A stretch of 64,000 nt of DNA from Pseudomonadota bacterium (GTDB lineage Bacteria; Pseudomonadota; Alphaproteobacteria; Puniceispirillales; Puniceispirillaceae): positions 62,001-126,000 of the forward strand of contig JAQCEA010000006.1 of assembly GCA_027620495.1 (NCBI GenBank). The letters run 5' to 3'. Of this stretch, positions 27,142-35,981 are shown piece after piece (within the stretch, counting starts at the first letter, position 1; every line of letters begins with the position of its first letter). The notes beneath the pieces are model-generated. The model worked only from the letters and a program-made list of their open reading frames with translations, did not search any database and was not told where the DNA came from. The translations under genes and the position numbers were made by a program.

Positions 27142-27762
27142 CTACCCAGCCCGATCCATGCTGAAAGCGGTGCTTTCAATCTCCAAAAACGCCTTACCAA
27201 TCGTTCCCACAGGCGCGAAAAACACAACAGATTTTGCCGCCTCTATATCGCGCATCAATAGGCCGCCCCAAGGCTCTATATGTTTGTTAAAAAACTCTGC
27301 CTGTTCACCAATGGAAAATGACCGGCCGAAATGCCCACGAATCAGCCCCGACATCATGTCGAATAAACTCGCAATATGGTCTTCAGGCTCTTTTACGCCT
27401 TCTACCCGCACAATGCCAATTTTGGCCATGTCAGAGCGTAAATTTGCCAGCGGTTTGTCATTCAGAAACCCGGTCAGATAATATGACGCAAATGGCAGAA
27501 TCTCGCCGCGCCCAACACCAATGAACATTTCAACATATTCATTGCGAATCAAGCCATTATCCAGATTTTTAGCTAGGTGCGCCAACGTCAAGCACGCGCT
27601 GCCAATCGGCGTATCATCGCCTTGTAGCTGCGCCACTTTATCGATTAATTCGTCGCCGGGCTCGGTGCGCAATAATGACGCCAGAAAATCATACATATCT
27701 GCCCGCAGCGCGTCCTCCTCGCTGATGGGTTGAATATCTGTTATCGCTTCTTTTGCGCGCAC
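27142..27762 (-). CDS. TorD-like chaperone for formate dehydrogenase
   Basis: A 206-residue cytoplasmic chaperone of the TorD/DmsD type. Key segments are LRADMYDFLASLLRTEP, the family motif EYVEMFIGVGRGEILPFASYY, and EPEDHIASLFDMMSGLI. Such proteins hold the alpha subunit for cofactor insertion and check the Tat signal. The start is taken as GTG 27762 because AAGGAG lies 6 bases before it; the frame opens earlier to 27846 and has an ATG at 27795. It precedes the small Tat protein and the alpha gene. Confidence 0.85.
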   Translation of the reverse strand: MRAKEAITDIQPISEEDALRADMYDFLASLLRTEPGDELIDKVAQLQGDDTPIGSACLTLAHLAKNLDNGLIRNEYVEMFIGVGRGEILPFASYYLTGFLNDKPLANLRSDMAKIGIVRVEGVKEPEDHIASLFDMMSGLIRGHFGRSFSIGEQAEFFNKHIEPWGGLLMRDIEAAKSVVFFAPVGTIGKAFLEIESTAFSMDRAG

Positions 27763-27898
27763 ACACTTCTCCTTAACACCAAAAAACGCTAGCATAGCAT
27801 TGCCATCGGCGCAATAACCAACGGCAAAAACAAAATATTTTTTCAATGACGAAGCATCTTGTCACAAACACGATCAAAACAAGAAGGCTGAACGCTTA

Positions 27899-28822
27899 TT
27901 ACCCATCTGATTTTACATGAAATTTCATGCGTTGTGGCCGCCGTGGTGTCATGTCTGTATCGGGTAGTGCAGCGGGGTCTTGGTCAATTTCATCCGCGAA
28001 TTTGCGATCCGCTCCTGAAGAGACCGTATGGTGCGGTGTGGTTTGCCGGGGGTGCGCGGCTACAGATATTGGTTGCACAGCTTCGTTGGTGCTGCCCAAA
28101 TCGCGATCACCTTTTGCCAATGGCAGATCACTGTCAGCTTGCCCCCCTGCCGCAGTCATATCGGCTTGATCATCTGCATCTGGCGCACCATCTAGGTCCC
28201 GGTCGGTTTGGGGTTTTGCTGCATTATCGGCTGTCTCTTGCGGCGCCTCAGCATCTGCCAATTTGGCCTGTTCTTCAGCCTGTTCTTCGGCCTGCTCTTC
28301 GGCTTGTTCTTCGGCCTGCTCTTCGGCTTGTTCTTCAGCTTGTTCTTCGGCTTGTTCTTCAGGCGAAAGGGTTTTTTTCAAATATCCTTTTCCCGCCTGA
28401 TAGGCTGTTTGCATGCCTTCGATCACGGTCGCCGCGTCGGTATAATCCTCGCCATATTCAACCATTTCATCGACAACGCCAAAAAAAGGGTTGATCCGCC
28501 ATAACCGCCGCAATGCCAGTTGCCGCAATCGTTCCGGGGTTTTGCCATCAAAAAAACGTTCCAATCCGGCTTCTTCTTCGACCTCCTGCGGGTCAGGCAA
28601 TTCATATTTTTCGAGAAGTTCAGCATCGCTTAATGCCGCTTCTTCTTCGCTTTCGCTCGCGCCATCATGATCCGCCGCCAACGCTTCAGCACCAAGATCG
28701 ACATTTTCCTCTGCGATATCTTCACCGCGGGCAATTTGTGCTTTACGCGTCGACCAGCGAGACAGAAATCCACCTCCATTGGTGCCGGTATCGCTGGGGT
28801 TTGATCCGCCCGGTTTATTCAT
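27899..28822 (-). CDS. DUF3306 protein with EEQA repeats
   Basis: A 307-residue acidic protein. The N-terminus GGGFLSRWSTRKAQIARGE is the DUF3306 hallmark, and residues about 65-140 (ELPDPQEVEEEAGLERFFDG, LRRLWRINPFFGVVD) complete the domain. An eightfold Glu-Glu-Gln-Ala repeat follows at about residues 155-186, then a disordered tail. ATG 28822 has AGGGA upstream and is preferred over ATG 28840. DUF3306 is usually coupled with DUF3305 ahead of formate dehydrogenase genes. Its function is unknown. The repeat is highly charged and likely a helical or coiled spacer. Confidence 0.85.
   Translation of the reverse strand: MNKPGGSNPSDTGTNGGGFLSRWSTRKAQIARGEDIAEENVDLGAEALAADHDGASESEEEAALSDAELLEKYELPDPQEVEEEAGLERFFDGKTPERLRQLALRRLWRINPFFGVVDEMVEYGEDYTDAATVIEGMQTAYQAGKGYLKKTLSPEEQAEEQAEEQAEEQAEEQAEEQAEEQAEEQAKLADAEAPQETADNAAKPQTDRDLDGAPDADDQADMTAAGGQADSDLPLAKGDRDLGSTNEAVQPISVAAHPRQTTPHHTVSSGADRKFADEIDQDPAALPDTDMTPRRPQRMKFHVKSDG
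28266..28361 (-). repeat. Eight tandem 12-bp repeats coding for EEQA
   Basis: Eight in-frame copies of a 12-base unit (on the plus strand GCYTGYTCTTCR) encode Glu-Glu-Gln-Ala eight times inside the DUF3306 gene. Copies differ only at third positions. The unit length is a multiple of three, so copy-number slippage would change protein length without a frameshift. Confidence 0.95.
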
Positions 28823-28909
28823 TGATTTGTTCCCTTGCAATGCATTTTATTACGGCATTTCATTCTGATCAGGCGTTTGTGACCACTGGCATGCTGTGGC
28901 GGTAACTGT

Positions 28910-29536
28910 TTAGTGGTAGTCATTTTTACGAGTTGGTGACCGAAACACATCTCCATCCCGTTGCAAACGCGGGTCTCCCCGGCCCGGTTCCTGACCATCA
29001 ACACGCACCTTGTCACGTCTGCGTTTTTTGAAAGGTTCGGGCTTAAAATGGTTTTTCACAAATGCTGTTACAAACTCGGCAATTGGCCCTTGTAACGGCA
29101 ATTTTTCAATATGGTCTTCACCACAATCTTCAATATCCTGAATATTATACGGGGACACGCTCAACTCTGCCAGATGCACATCGACACCATCATCCGCATC
29201 ATCTTCAATTTCATTGTCCCGCAATACCACATAAATGGCTGGTTCCGATGACGCCAGATTTTCGGCATAGGCTTCAGCCTCTGCCCGGTGGAGATCAAGT
29301 GATGCTTCTGCGCTGTATAACGCGCCAGATTCAACATCATCTGTATCAGCCCTCAGCCTTACCAGACGGATATTGTTGATTGGCGGCATGCCATCGCCAG
29401 CTTTCACATCCAGCGGTACCAGATCATGCACAACCCATCGATGCGACTGCCAGATATTTTGCATTTCTTGACGCTCAAATATTACCCTGACAGCATATAA
29501 AACATGTTTGGATGATGCTGATATTGTCTCGGTCAC
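28910..29536 (-). CDS. DUF3305 protein, first gene of formate dehydrogenase operon
   Basis: A 208-residue protein of the DUF3305 family. The N-terminal pattern VIFERQEMQNIWQSHRWVVH and the central EPAIYVVLRDNE and LAELSVSPYNIQDIED are characteristic. The C-terminal 45 residues are basic and low-complexity (KPEPFKKRRRDKVR). It heads the minus-strand operon and is divergent from the polyferredoxin gene across 176 bases, which must hold both promoters. Function is unknown; constant pairing with DUF3306 suggests a two-protein assembly factor. Confidence 0.85.
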   Translation of the reverse strand: MTETISASSKHVLYAVRVIFERQEMQNIWQSHRWVVHDLVPLDVKAGDGMPPINNIRLVRLRADTDDVESGALYSAEASLDLHRAEAEAYAENLASSEPAIYVVLRDNEIEDDADDGVDVHLAELSVSPYNIQDIEDCGEDHIEKLPLQGPIAEFVTAFVKNHFKPEPFKKRRRDKVRVDGQEPGRGDPRLQRDGDVFRSPTRKNDYH

Positions 29537-29712
29537 ACTATGAACCCTCCGTTAAGGTCACTATTCCGGCTTTGAACGGTTTTGGCAAGGATTATGGGAC
29601 AGCATATGAAGCGCATGAAGCGCATTTTCAATAAATACTCTTGTCTTTGGTGCCATGTGCATTAGGTTAAGGCCAGTAACCATCACACGCTGCAGCAGTT
29701 GAGGCCGGGATA

Positions 29713-31746
29713 ATGTCCAAACTATTTAATGATCAAGTCATTATCTGTAATTGTGGCGGCACAATGGATATTGACGGCAAAAAACTGGCAAAAGCCTGTG
29801 GTTCAACAACGCCTTGTGATGTGTACACATCGCTATGCCGCAACCAGACCGATAAATTGGCTAGCGCAATGATGACGGCGCATGAAAATGATCGCCAATT
29901 GATTGTCGCCTGCACCCAAGAAACAGCGACATTTGACGCCATTGCGGAAGAGCATGACTGCGCCCCACCAACGACCGTCAACATTCGTGAATTGGCCGGC
30001 TGGTCTGAAAATTCTGCGAGCGCCCTGCCGAAAATGGCGGCATTGATGCGACAAGCCGGTGACAGCAAGCGCCCCGGCCTTAGCCTCAGCATGATATCGC
30101 ATGGCCGTTGCCTAATTTATGCTGATGCCAAGCGGCCAAATGGTGGCACTGCCGCCGCCCTAGAGCTTGGCGCGCGGCTCAACGGCACTTTGGGCGTGAC
30201 GGTGATGATCGCCAATGCTGGCAACGGCATTGATGCCAGCGCAGATGCTGGCCTTGTCACCACCGGTTCGATCCGGTCTGTGTCGGGTCACTTCACCCGG
30301 TTTAATCTGGTCATTGATAAATTTTCTGAAGCCGCCCCGCACAGCCGCAGCCAGCTTGTATTTGGCACGTTACAAGACGGCGTTGAAACAGGGTGCGACA
30401 TCCTGATTGATCTGACTGGTGATACCCCGCTTTTTACCGGTTGGGAAAAGCGCGACGGCTATTTGCGTGCGCAGGCAGATGACAGCCTGGCTATGGCAAA
30501 AATTGAACGTGAGGCCATGCAACTTATTGGCGAATTCGAAAAGCCGATTTACGTAAATTTTGACGAGACCATATGTGCGCATTCGCGCAACAAGATTGAC
30601 GGATGTTCGCGCTGTCTTGATATCTGTCCGGCAGGGGCCATCACCAGCTTGGGTGACCATGTCAATATTGACCCGGCGATATGTGGTGGCTGCGGGTTAT
30701 GCGGCGCGGTATGTCCATCAGGCGCGGTGCAAACCGCCTATCCGCCAGCTGATCAACTGCTGGCCAGCATAGCCCGACTGCTTGACTATTATCATGATGC
30801 TGGCGGCAAAAATGCCAGCTTATTGCTTCATGATGATAGTTATGGACGCGAAGTTATCGAAATGATCGCGCGGTTCGGACGTGGCTTGCCGGGTGATCTG
30901 TTGCCGGTATCAATGCACGCAATTGGCCGGGCCGGGCACGACTTGATGGTTGGTGCCATTGCGCTTGGGTACAAACAGGTATTTATCCTGTTAAACCCAA
31001 ATAAAGCGGCAGAAAACGAACCGTTGATTGCGCAGCGCGAACTGGCCGAAGCGATGCTGACCGGGGTTGGGGTTCACACCGCAAACCAAATTATGCTGCT
31101 GGATGATGTCGATCCTGACATTATTGCTGACAAACTATATGACAGCGCCCACAAGCCAAAAGGCAAATCAGCTCCATTTAGTCCGGTTGGAACGCCGCGC
31201 GGGTACACAAGGCTGGCGATGCGCGGTCTGGCGACTGCCAACAATGTGAAACAAGCCATTATTGCGCTGCCAGATGGTGCCCCTTATGGCCGTGTCAATA
31301 TTGATACAGACAATTGTACTATTTGCTTATCATGCGTCAGTGCCTGTCCAGCTGGCGCGCTACAGGATAATCCAGATGCACCACAATTACTGTTTCGCGA
31401 GGATGCCTGCCTGCAATGCGGTATTTGCGCGGCGACATGTCCAGAAAAAGTCATTGCACTGGAGCCACAATTTAATTTAACCGACAGCGCCATGGCCGCT
31501 GAATTGGTGGTAGAGGATACACCATTTTCCTGCACCCAGTGTGGCAAGCCATTCGGCAGTACAAAATCGATTGAAACAGTCATTGCCAAGTTGAGCGATC
31601 ACAGCATGTTTCAGCAAACTGCCCGCACCGATATGTTGAAAATGTGCGAAGATTGCCGGGTGGAAGCCATGTTTGCGCAAAATGACAAGACCATGGATGT
31701 TGGCGAACGACGCAAACCGCGCACAACTGATGATTATTTGAACTGA
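29713..31746 (+). CDS. 4Fe-4S polyferredoxin of formate dehydrogenase locus
   Basis: A 677-residue iron-sulfur protein. The N-terminal 240 residues contain CNCGGTMD and look like a HdrA-like or unrecognised domain. Two ferredoxin pairs follow: CSRCLDICPAGAI with CGGCGLCGAVCPSGAV (about residues 298-335) and CTICLSCVSACPAGAL with CLQCGICAATCPEKVI (about residues 535-590). C-terminal CTQCGKPF and CEDCR may bind another metal. There is no signal peptide, so it should be cytoplasmic. It is divergent from the DUF3305 operon. It may carry electrons between cytoplasmic donors and an assembly step of the enzyme. Confidence 0.8.
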   Translation: MSKLFNDQVIICNCGGTMDIDGKKLAKACGSTTPCDVYTSLCRNQTDKLASAMMTAHENDRQLIVACTQETATFDAIAEEHDCAPPTTVNIRELAGWSENSASALPKMAALMRQAGDSKRPGLSLSMISHGRCLIYADAKRPNGGTAAALELGARLNGTLGVTVMIANAGNGIDASADAGLVTTGSIRSVSGHFTRFNLVIDKFSEAAPHSRSQLVFGTLQDGVETGCDILIDLTGDTPLFTGWEKRDGYLRAQADDSLAMAKIEREAMQLIGEFEKPIYVNFDETICAHSRNKIDGCSRCLDICPAGAITSLGDHVNIDPAICGGCGLCGAVCPSGAVQTAYPPADQLLASIARLLDYYHDAGGKNASLLLHDDSYGREVIEMIARFGRGLPGDLLPVSMHAIGRAGHDLMVGAIALGYKQVFILLNPNKAAENEPLIAQRELAEAMLTGVGVHTANQIMLLDDVDPDIIADKLYDSAHKPKGKSAPFSPVGTPRGYTRLAMRGLATANNVKQAIIALPDGAPYGRVNIDTDNCTICLSCVSACPAGALQDNPDAPQLLFREDACLQCGICAATCPEKVIALEPQFNLTDSAMAAELVVEDTPFSCTQCGKPFGSTKSIETVIAKLSDHSMFQQTARTDMLKMCEDCRVEAMFAQNDKTMDVGERRKPRTTDDYLN

Positions 31747-31778
31747 CCCGGGGTTTAACTAGGGCGGTGTTTTTATCG

Positions 31779-32768
31779 TTAAGATAGTGCCGCCAAAGGC
31801 AGATTCATCAATAGATTTTGCGGCTTAAAATGCACCACGCCTGCTGCATCCATGGCCAGCCCCATGTAGATCGGCTTGCCCTGCATTTCAGCAATAAACC
31901 CTCTATCCGCCTCAAGTTTAAACAGGCACAATATCTGTTTTAACCGAGACTCGTTGACGTCTTTGCCATGGTAAAGATCGTTCAGGATGGATGTTGCCTG
32001 TGCGTCAAGACCAAGATGCCATGCCCATTTGTCGTCCTCGATTTGCAGCATTGGTGTCACACGCACACTCAACGACAAAAAATGTGCGACCCATTTTTCA
32101 ATCACACGTGCCAAGCCATCGAGTGCTGGCTGGGTAAAGGCAATATCAACAGAAGTGTTAAACTGATCTGACCTCTGCCAATATTCATCAGCCGTCTCAC
32201 TTGCCATGATATCGATCAAAGTCTCATTCCCAGCAACGTCTTCGCCTTGCATCCTTTGTATGCCAATCTGCAATTTCACCGTTTCTTGATCGGCCACCAT
32301 AATACGGCCGTCATCAAGCGTTACCACCTGATCACGAAACAGCAATTCAGCCGCACGAATTTGCATTGGATCGGTCACCCCATCCAGAATATTCCGCAAA
32401 ATGATTTGCGTCATCTGCTCGACAAACAGCGGCGGAAATTGAATTTTTGCGCCGCGGGTGATCGCCATATAGGCGTCCTCAAGACTGTTAAAATTCGATA
32501 GAAAATCTCGAAACCGCAACACTGCCTGATAATTATGCACAACATCTTTATCAGCGATTTCAAACAAATCTGTCGGCACCACAGACGCAAAGGGATCATC
32601 GATTAGTTTTTTGTGAAGCGCCAATTCTGCCGGACAAGAAGCAGCTTCCGGGGCGACTTCATCACGCATAAAATAGGCCCGCATAAAATCAACGGTTGGC
32701 ACCATATGTCCGTTTTCGTCACGAATTAACAAATGCCATCCGGATGTAAGCCAAAAATCTTGCGTCAT
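31779..32768 (-). CDS. DUF6352 family protein
   Basis: A 329-residue cytoplasmic protein matching my memory of DUF6352: DFWLTSGWHLLIRDENGHMV at the N-terminus, the double segment FPPLFVEQMTQIILRNILDG, then AAELLFRDQVVTLDDGRIMV. No catalytic motif or cofactor site is obvious. It is the last gene of the accessory operon next to DUF6505, with which it regularly co-occurs near formate dehydrogenase genes. It converges with the polyferredoxin gene over 32 bases. Its function is unknown. Confidence 0.72.
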   Translation of the reverse strand: MTQDFWLTSGWHLLIRDENGHMVPTVDFMRAYFMRDEVAPEAASCPAELALHKKLIDDPFASVVPTDLFEIADKDVVHNYQAVLRFRDFLSNFNSLEDAYMAITRGAKIQFPPLFVEQMTQIILRNILDGVTDPMQIRAAELLFRDQVVTLDDGRIMVADQETVKLQIGIQRMQGEDVAGNETLIDIMASETADEYWQRSDQFNTSVDIAFTQPALDGLARVIEKWVAHFLSLSVRVTPMLQIEDDKWAWHLGLDAQATSILNDLYHGKDVNESRLKQILCLFKLEADRGFIAEMQGKPIYMGLAMDAAGVVHFKPQNLLMNLPLAALS

Positions 32769-32838
32769 CTGCCCTGATCTTTCCTAAATTTTGAGTCCAT
32801 ATGAAATCAAGCCAGCTAAAATTCTGTTCAAAGCCCGA

Positions 32839-33330
32839 TCACGCATTTTCAACATCATCATCAATGATCGTCCATATTTTTTGCTCGGCACAGGAATCTG
32901 GCTTTGGCAAACTGCGAAAGACCTCTTTGATACCGTCGTCACCCCAACTTCGCTGAATGGCAAGCAACGTGCCGGTTTTATGTGATTCACATAGCTCTGC
33001 CATAAATTCAATTTCATCAGCAACCGCATCTGTTGTTGCCGCTTTTGACGGGGCCCCGAATTTTTCAACAAGATGTGTTGCCAGATGATCGGTGATCATC
33101 TCAACATCTGCTGGCCGTGCTGTGACCACACTCACCAGCGTCGAAAAACCAAATGACTGACAGCCTAAAAACCCATTGCTAAAGGCTTGCTTTACCTTGC
33201 CAGTGAGGTCAGCGGGCGGCATCGCCGCAAAACAAAATGTTCCAACAACCGCCCATTCCCCCTCATCTGCGGCGATTGGAAAAACATTTAGGTCAGACGG
33301 GTCAAACCTTATGGTTCGCGCAAGTTTCAT
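32839..33330 (-). CDS. DUF6505 family protein
   Basis: A 163-residue protein. Recognisable segments are MKLARTIRFDPSDLNVFPIA, GEWAVVGTFCFA, VKQAFSNGFLGCQSFGFSTL and MAELCESHKTGTLLAIQR. They match DUF6505 as I remember it. The ATG at 33330 is chosen because it begins at the family start and lies 4 bases after the previous stop; the frame opens as far up as 33417. No catalytic motif is evident. It is flanked by the biotin/lipoate-ligase-like gene and DUF6352 in one operon. Confidence 0.72.
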   Translation of the reverse strand: MKLARTIRFDPSDLNVFPIAADEGEWAVVGTFCFAAMPPADLTGKVKQAFSNGFLGCQSFGFSTLVSVVTARPADVEMITDHLATHLVEKFGAPSKAATTDAVADEIEFMAELCESHKTGTLLAIQRSWGDDGIKEVFRSLPKPDSCAEQKIWTIIDDDVENA

Positions 33331-33334
33331 TAGA

Positions 33335-34120
33335 TCAGGCCTGCGCTTTGACCAAAGCCGGTATGCCACAAACCGTCTCAAGCTCATGTGGTGGGATCGC
33401 AACAGGCTTGCCGTCAAGCTTCACCAGCATACCGCCGGTCTCGTCAAGACCAAGCCATTCAACGCCAGACGCTCCGTCAAAAACAACCTGCAAGCCACTA
33501 TCCAGCCGGTGCATCCACGCATCATAAAGCGGGCGAAACCCGTCATCCTGCCATCGGTTTACCCAGACTAAAAAATGTCGGCTACATGATTCCACAAGAC
33601 GTGTCCTAGATATATGACCGCCCCCCTCTTCGGCGAGTGATGTATGTTCATATACGCTGTTCTGCCGCCAGCTTTCTGCACCGGTATCATCGGTGGAAAT
33701 CACCACTTCAGCACTCACCACCATCCAATCAGGCACCGCGCCAGCACCAGCCGCCGGGTCAACTGCCATTCTCACCACACCCGCGCGCCCTTTATTGAGC
33801 AAGATATACCCTGGCATTTGATAACTCACCGCAACTTCAGGCGGTGCTAATGCGCCAATTGCATCACCGGCCGCGATCATCATCGCAAACAGCATCTGGC
33901 CAGCATCTGCCACCGCTACTTCTGGGCCGAGAACAACAGCAATATGCATCCTATCAACAGCTTCTGAATAAAATACTGTCCCGACATCTGATGATGCGGC
34001 AAGTGCGATCGCCTTGGCATGCAGATTTTGGCTGGCAGGCACCGCAACAGCCGTCAGCAAAGGTGGCAATTGCGGCACGTCATCATCATCGGCGGGAACA
34101 TCTTCATAGTATAATGTCAT
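33335..34120 (-). CDS. Biotin/lipoate protein ligase-like protein (DUF4444-type C-terminus)
   Basis: A 261-residue protein resembling the BPL_LplA_LipB_2 group. A degenerate ligase signature lies at about residues 103-121 (PGYILLNKGRAGVVRMAVD), comparable with the KWPND region of BirA, but in my hand alignment the catalytic lysine position is not Lys. The C-terminal third (SCSRHFLVWVNRWQDDGF, AIPPHELETVCG) fits the DUF4444 extension. It overlaps mrp by 4 bases. It may transfer or bind a cofactor other than biotin. Activity is uncertain because the motif is altered. Confidence 0.7.
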   Translation of the reverse strand: MTLYYEDVPADDDDVPQLPPLLTAVAVPASQNLHAKAIALAASSDVGTVFYSEAVDRMHIAVVLGPEVAVADAGQMLFAMMIAAGDAIGALAPPEVAVSYQMPGYILLNKGRAGVVRMAVDPAAGAGAVPDWMVVSAEVVISTDDTGAESWRQNSVYEHTSLAEEGGGHISRTRLVESCSRHFLVWVNRWQDDGFRPLYDAWMHRLDSGLQVVFDGASGVEWLGLDETGGMLVKLDGKPVAIPPHELETVCGIPALVKAQA

Positions 34121-35202
34121 GCGCTGTCCTCATAGCGGATATCGGCGATTGCCATTAATTTTCTGGCGATCTGCCGATAGGTCTTTGCCTGCGCCGATTG
34201 CGGTTCCGCCACAACGATGGGTGTACCGGCGTCCGAACCGCTGCGCACCGCCAAGGATAGCGGAATTTCGCCAAGCAATTCAATGCCGCGTTTTTTGGCT
34301 TCTCGCGCCGCGCCGCCATCACCGAAAATATGATCGGTGCGCCCGCAATCCGGGCATTGCCATGACGCCATATTCTGGATCATGCCAAGCACTGGTACTT
34401 CGGCTTTTTCAAACATGGTCAATGCTTTCACCACATCCAAAAGGGCAATATCTTGCGGCGTTGACACAATCACCGCCCCAGCCAGCCTGACTTGTTGAGC
34501 CAATGAAATCTGGATGTCGCCAGTGCCGGGGGGCAGATCGATAATGATGACATCCAGAACCCCCCATGCCACCGCATCCAGCATCTGTGTCAGGGCAGAC
34601 TGCACCATAGGTCCGCGCCATATCATCGCCGTATCGTCAGGCACCAACAGCCCCATTGACATCAACTTGACGCCATAATTTTCAAGCGGTTTGACCATGT
34701 CACCACCGGCGGCAGCTGGACGGCCACTCACCCCAAGCATCCGAGGCTGTGATGGCCCATAGACATCAGCATCAAGCAGACCAACGCGCAAACCTTCAAG
34801 CTGCAGAGCAACTGCCAAATTCACCGCTGTAGTCGATTTGCCAACGCCCCCCTTGCCCGAGGCAACCGCAACAAAGCGGCGGATTTTACTTTCTAAAACC
34901 TTTTCACGCGGCGCCATTGGTACCTCGGCAGAAGCCTGAACGGTTTCGGCAGTGGCATGCGCTGTCAACATCACGGTGGCACTGGTCACGCCGTCAATCT
35001 TCAACGCCGCCTGTTCGGCAGCGCGGCGCACCGGTTCCATCGCCGGACCACGGTGTGGCGGAACCTGCAAAGCAAAGCTGATATTGCTGTCTTTGATCTG
35101 TATGGCGGTAACCATTTTGAGCGCGACAATATCACGCCCTTGCGAGGGGTCTTGCACGCTCGCCAGCGCCTCGAGAATACGCTCCTCGGTAAGTTTAGCC
35201 AT
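34117..35202 (-). CDS. mrp: Mrp/NBP35-type Fe-S carrier ATPase
   Basis: A 361-residue ApbC/Mrp protein that binds and delivers 4Fe-4S clusters. An N-terminal MIP18-like domain (about residues 1-85) precedes the P-loop domain with deviant Walker A VASGKGGVGKSTTAVNLA near residue 115 and LLDADVYGPSQPRMLG. The cluster-binding CxxC is seen in WQCPDCGRTDHIFG. It overlaps DUF6494 by 8 bases and the ligase-like gene by 4. This operon position suggests Fe-S delivery to formate dehydrogenase or the polyferredoxin; a general role is also possible. Confidence 0.92.
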   Translation of the reverse strand: MAKLTEERILEALASVQDPSQGRDIVALKMVTAIQIKDSNISFALQVPPHRGPAMEPVRRAAEQAALKIDGVTSATVMLTAHATAETVQASAEVPMAPREKVLESKIRRFVAVASGKGGVGKSTTAVNLAVALQLEGLRVGLLDADVYGPSQPRMLGVSGRPAAAGGDMVKPLENYGVKLMSMGLLVPDDTAMIWRGPMVQSALTQMLDAVAWGVLDVIIIDLPPGTGDIQISLAQQVRLAGAVIVSTPQDIALLDVVKALTMFEKAEVPVLGMIQNMASWQCPDCGRTDHIFGDGGAAREAKKRGIELLGEIPLSLAVRSGSDAGTPIVVAEPQSAQAKTYRQIARKLMAIADIRYEDSA

Positions 35203-35431
35203 CAGCGTCAGGTGCCTTTAGACTTGCAGTCACCACATGCGAGAATTTTAGCGCACCAATTTCAATTGTGGCGGTAACAGGCAGGTCACTTCCCGGCGCC
35301 ACAACACCAGACCGCACAGCATCCTCCAGCGCATCTGAAAGATTTTGATGCCCAGTTACACCGAGCTGTTTTAAAAATTTGCGCACCGTCATTTCGGATG
35401 CTGTCATATCTGATTTTGCGTCTGAACTCAT
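35195..35431 (-). CDS. DUF6494 family small protein
   Basis: A 78-residue protein. Its core MTVRKFLKQLGVTGHQNLSD, then LPVTATIEIGALKFSHVVTA, matches DUF6494 from memory. A good AAGGA ribosome site precedes the ATG at 35431. It overlaps mrp by 8 bases, indicating coupling. Small size without cysteines argues against a metal site. Its function is unknown; it tracks with formate dehydrogenase accessory genes. Confidence 0.75.
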   Translation of the reverse strand: MSSDAKSDMTASEMTVRKFLKQLGVTGHQNLSDALEDAVRSGVVAPGSDLPVTATIEIGALKFSHVVTASLKAPDADG

Positions 35432-35525
35432 TCATTTATCCTTTAAAAAAAATTTTACCGAATCATGGCGCGCTCATTCGCCCCATCAATCGAAGATTTG
35501 CCGCACATGTCCCGCAATATATGGG

Positions 35526-35981
35526 TTATTGATTGGGCGTTTCCAAGGTGCGAGCAAAGGCAAGAATGGCGTCAATATCATCGATTTGCAATTCAATTTC
35601 AGCAATGAATGCTGGCAAAGATTCGGACCTTTCTTCGCTGACCCCAGTGATCTTCACAAGTGCCGGATGCGGCGGCAATGTGTAAAACACCTCAAATCGC
35701 TGTTCCCAATCGGCAAGCCATTTCATCGCCGCAAAAGATGGGGTGGAACCAATGCCGCCATAGGGGTTCATGTTTGGCACAACATGGCATCTTGTACAAT
35801 GCTGACGCACAATTTCGCGTCCCTTTGCAGCGGCGTCATCAGCGCTGGCATTTTGCGGCGTAATCGCCATCATCCCCAGATATATAACACCAAATAGGAT
35901 GCAACATCTGATCGGTACTGTGATAATCCGCACCAAACCATCCCGTCTCAACACCGCGGCAATCATGGTATATGCAGTCAT
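35526..35981 (-). CDS. Small exported c-type cytochrome
   Basis: A 151-residue protein with an N-terminal signal anchor (about residues 15-48) and one haem motif CTRCHVVPNMNPYGGIGSTP. The segments SFAAMKWLADWEQRFEVFY and HPALVKITG follow. The start ATG overlaps the stop of the upstream DUF3144-like gene by four bases. A 94-base gap separates it from DUF6494 downstream. It is plausibly a periplasmic electron carrier linked with formate dehydrogenase; partner specificity is not shown. Confidence 0.8.
   Translation of the reverse strand: MTAYTMIAAVLRRDGLVRIITVPIRCCILFGVIYLGMMAITPQNASADDAAAKGREIVRQHCTRCHVVPNMNPYGGIGSTPSFAAMKWLADWEQRFEVFYTLPPHPALVKITGVSEERSESLPAFIAEIELQIDDIDAILAFARTLETPNQ

Noticed and set aside
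28266-28361. Tandem repeat array that could suggest a CRISPR or minisatellite
   Set aside because: Units are 12 bases, directly adjacent without spacers and in frame, coding for EEQA inside DUF3306.
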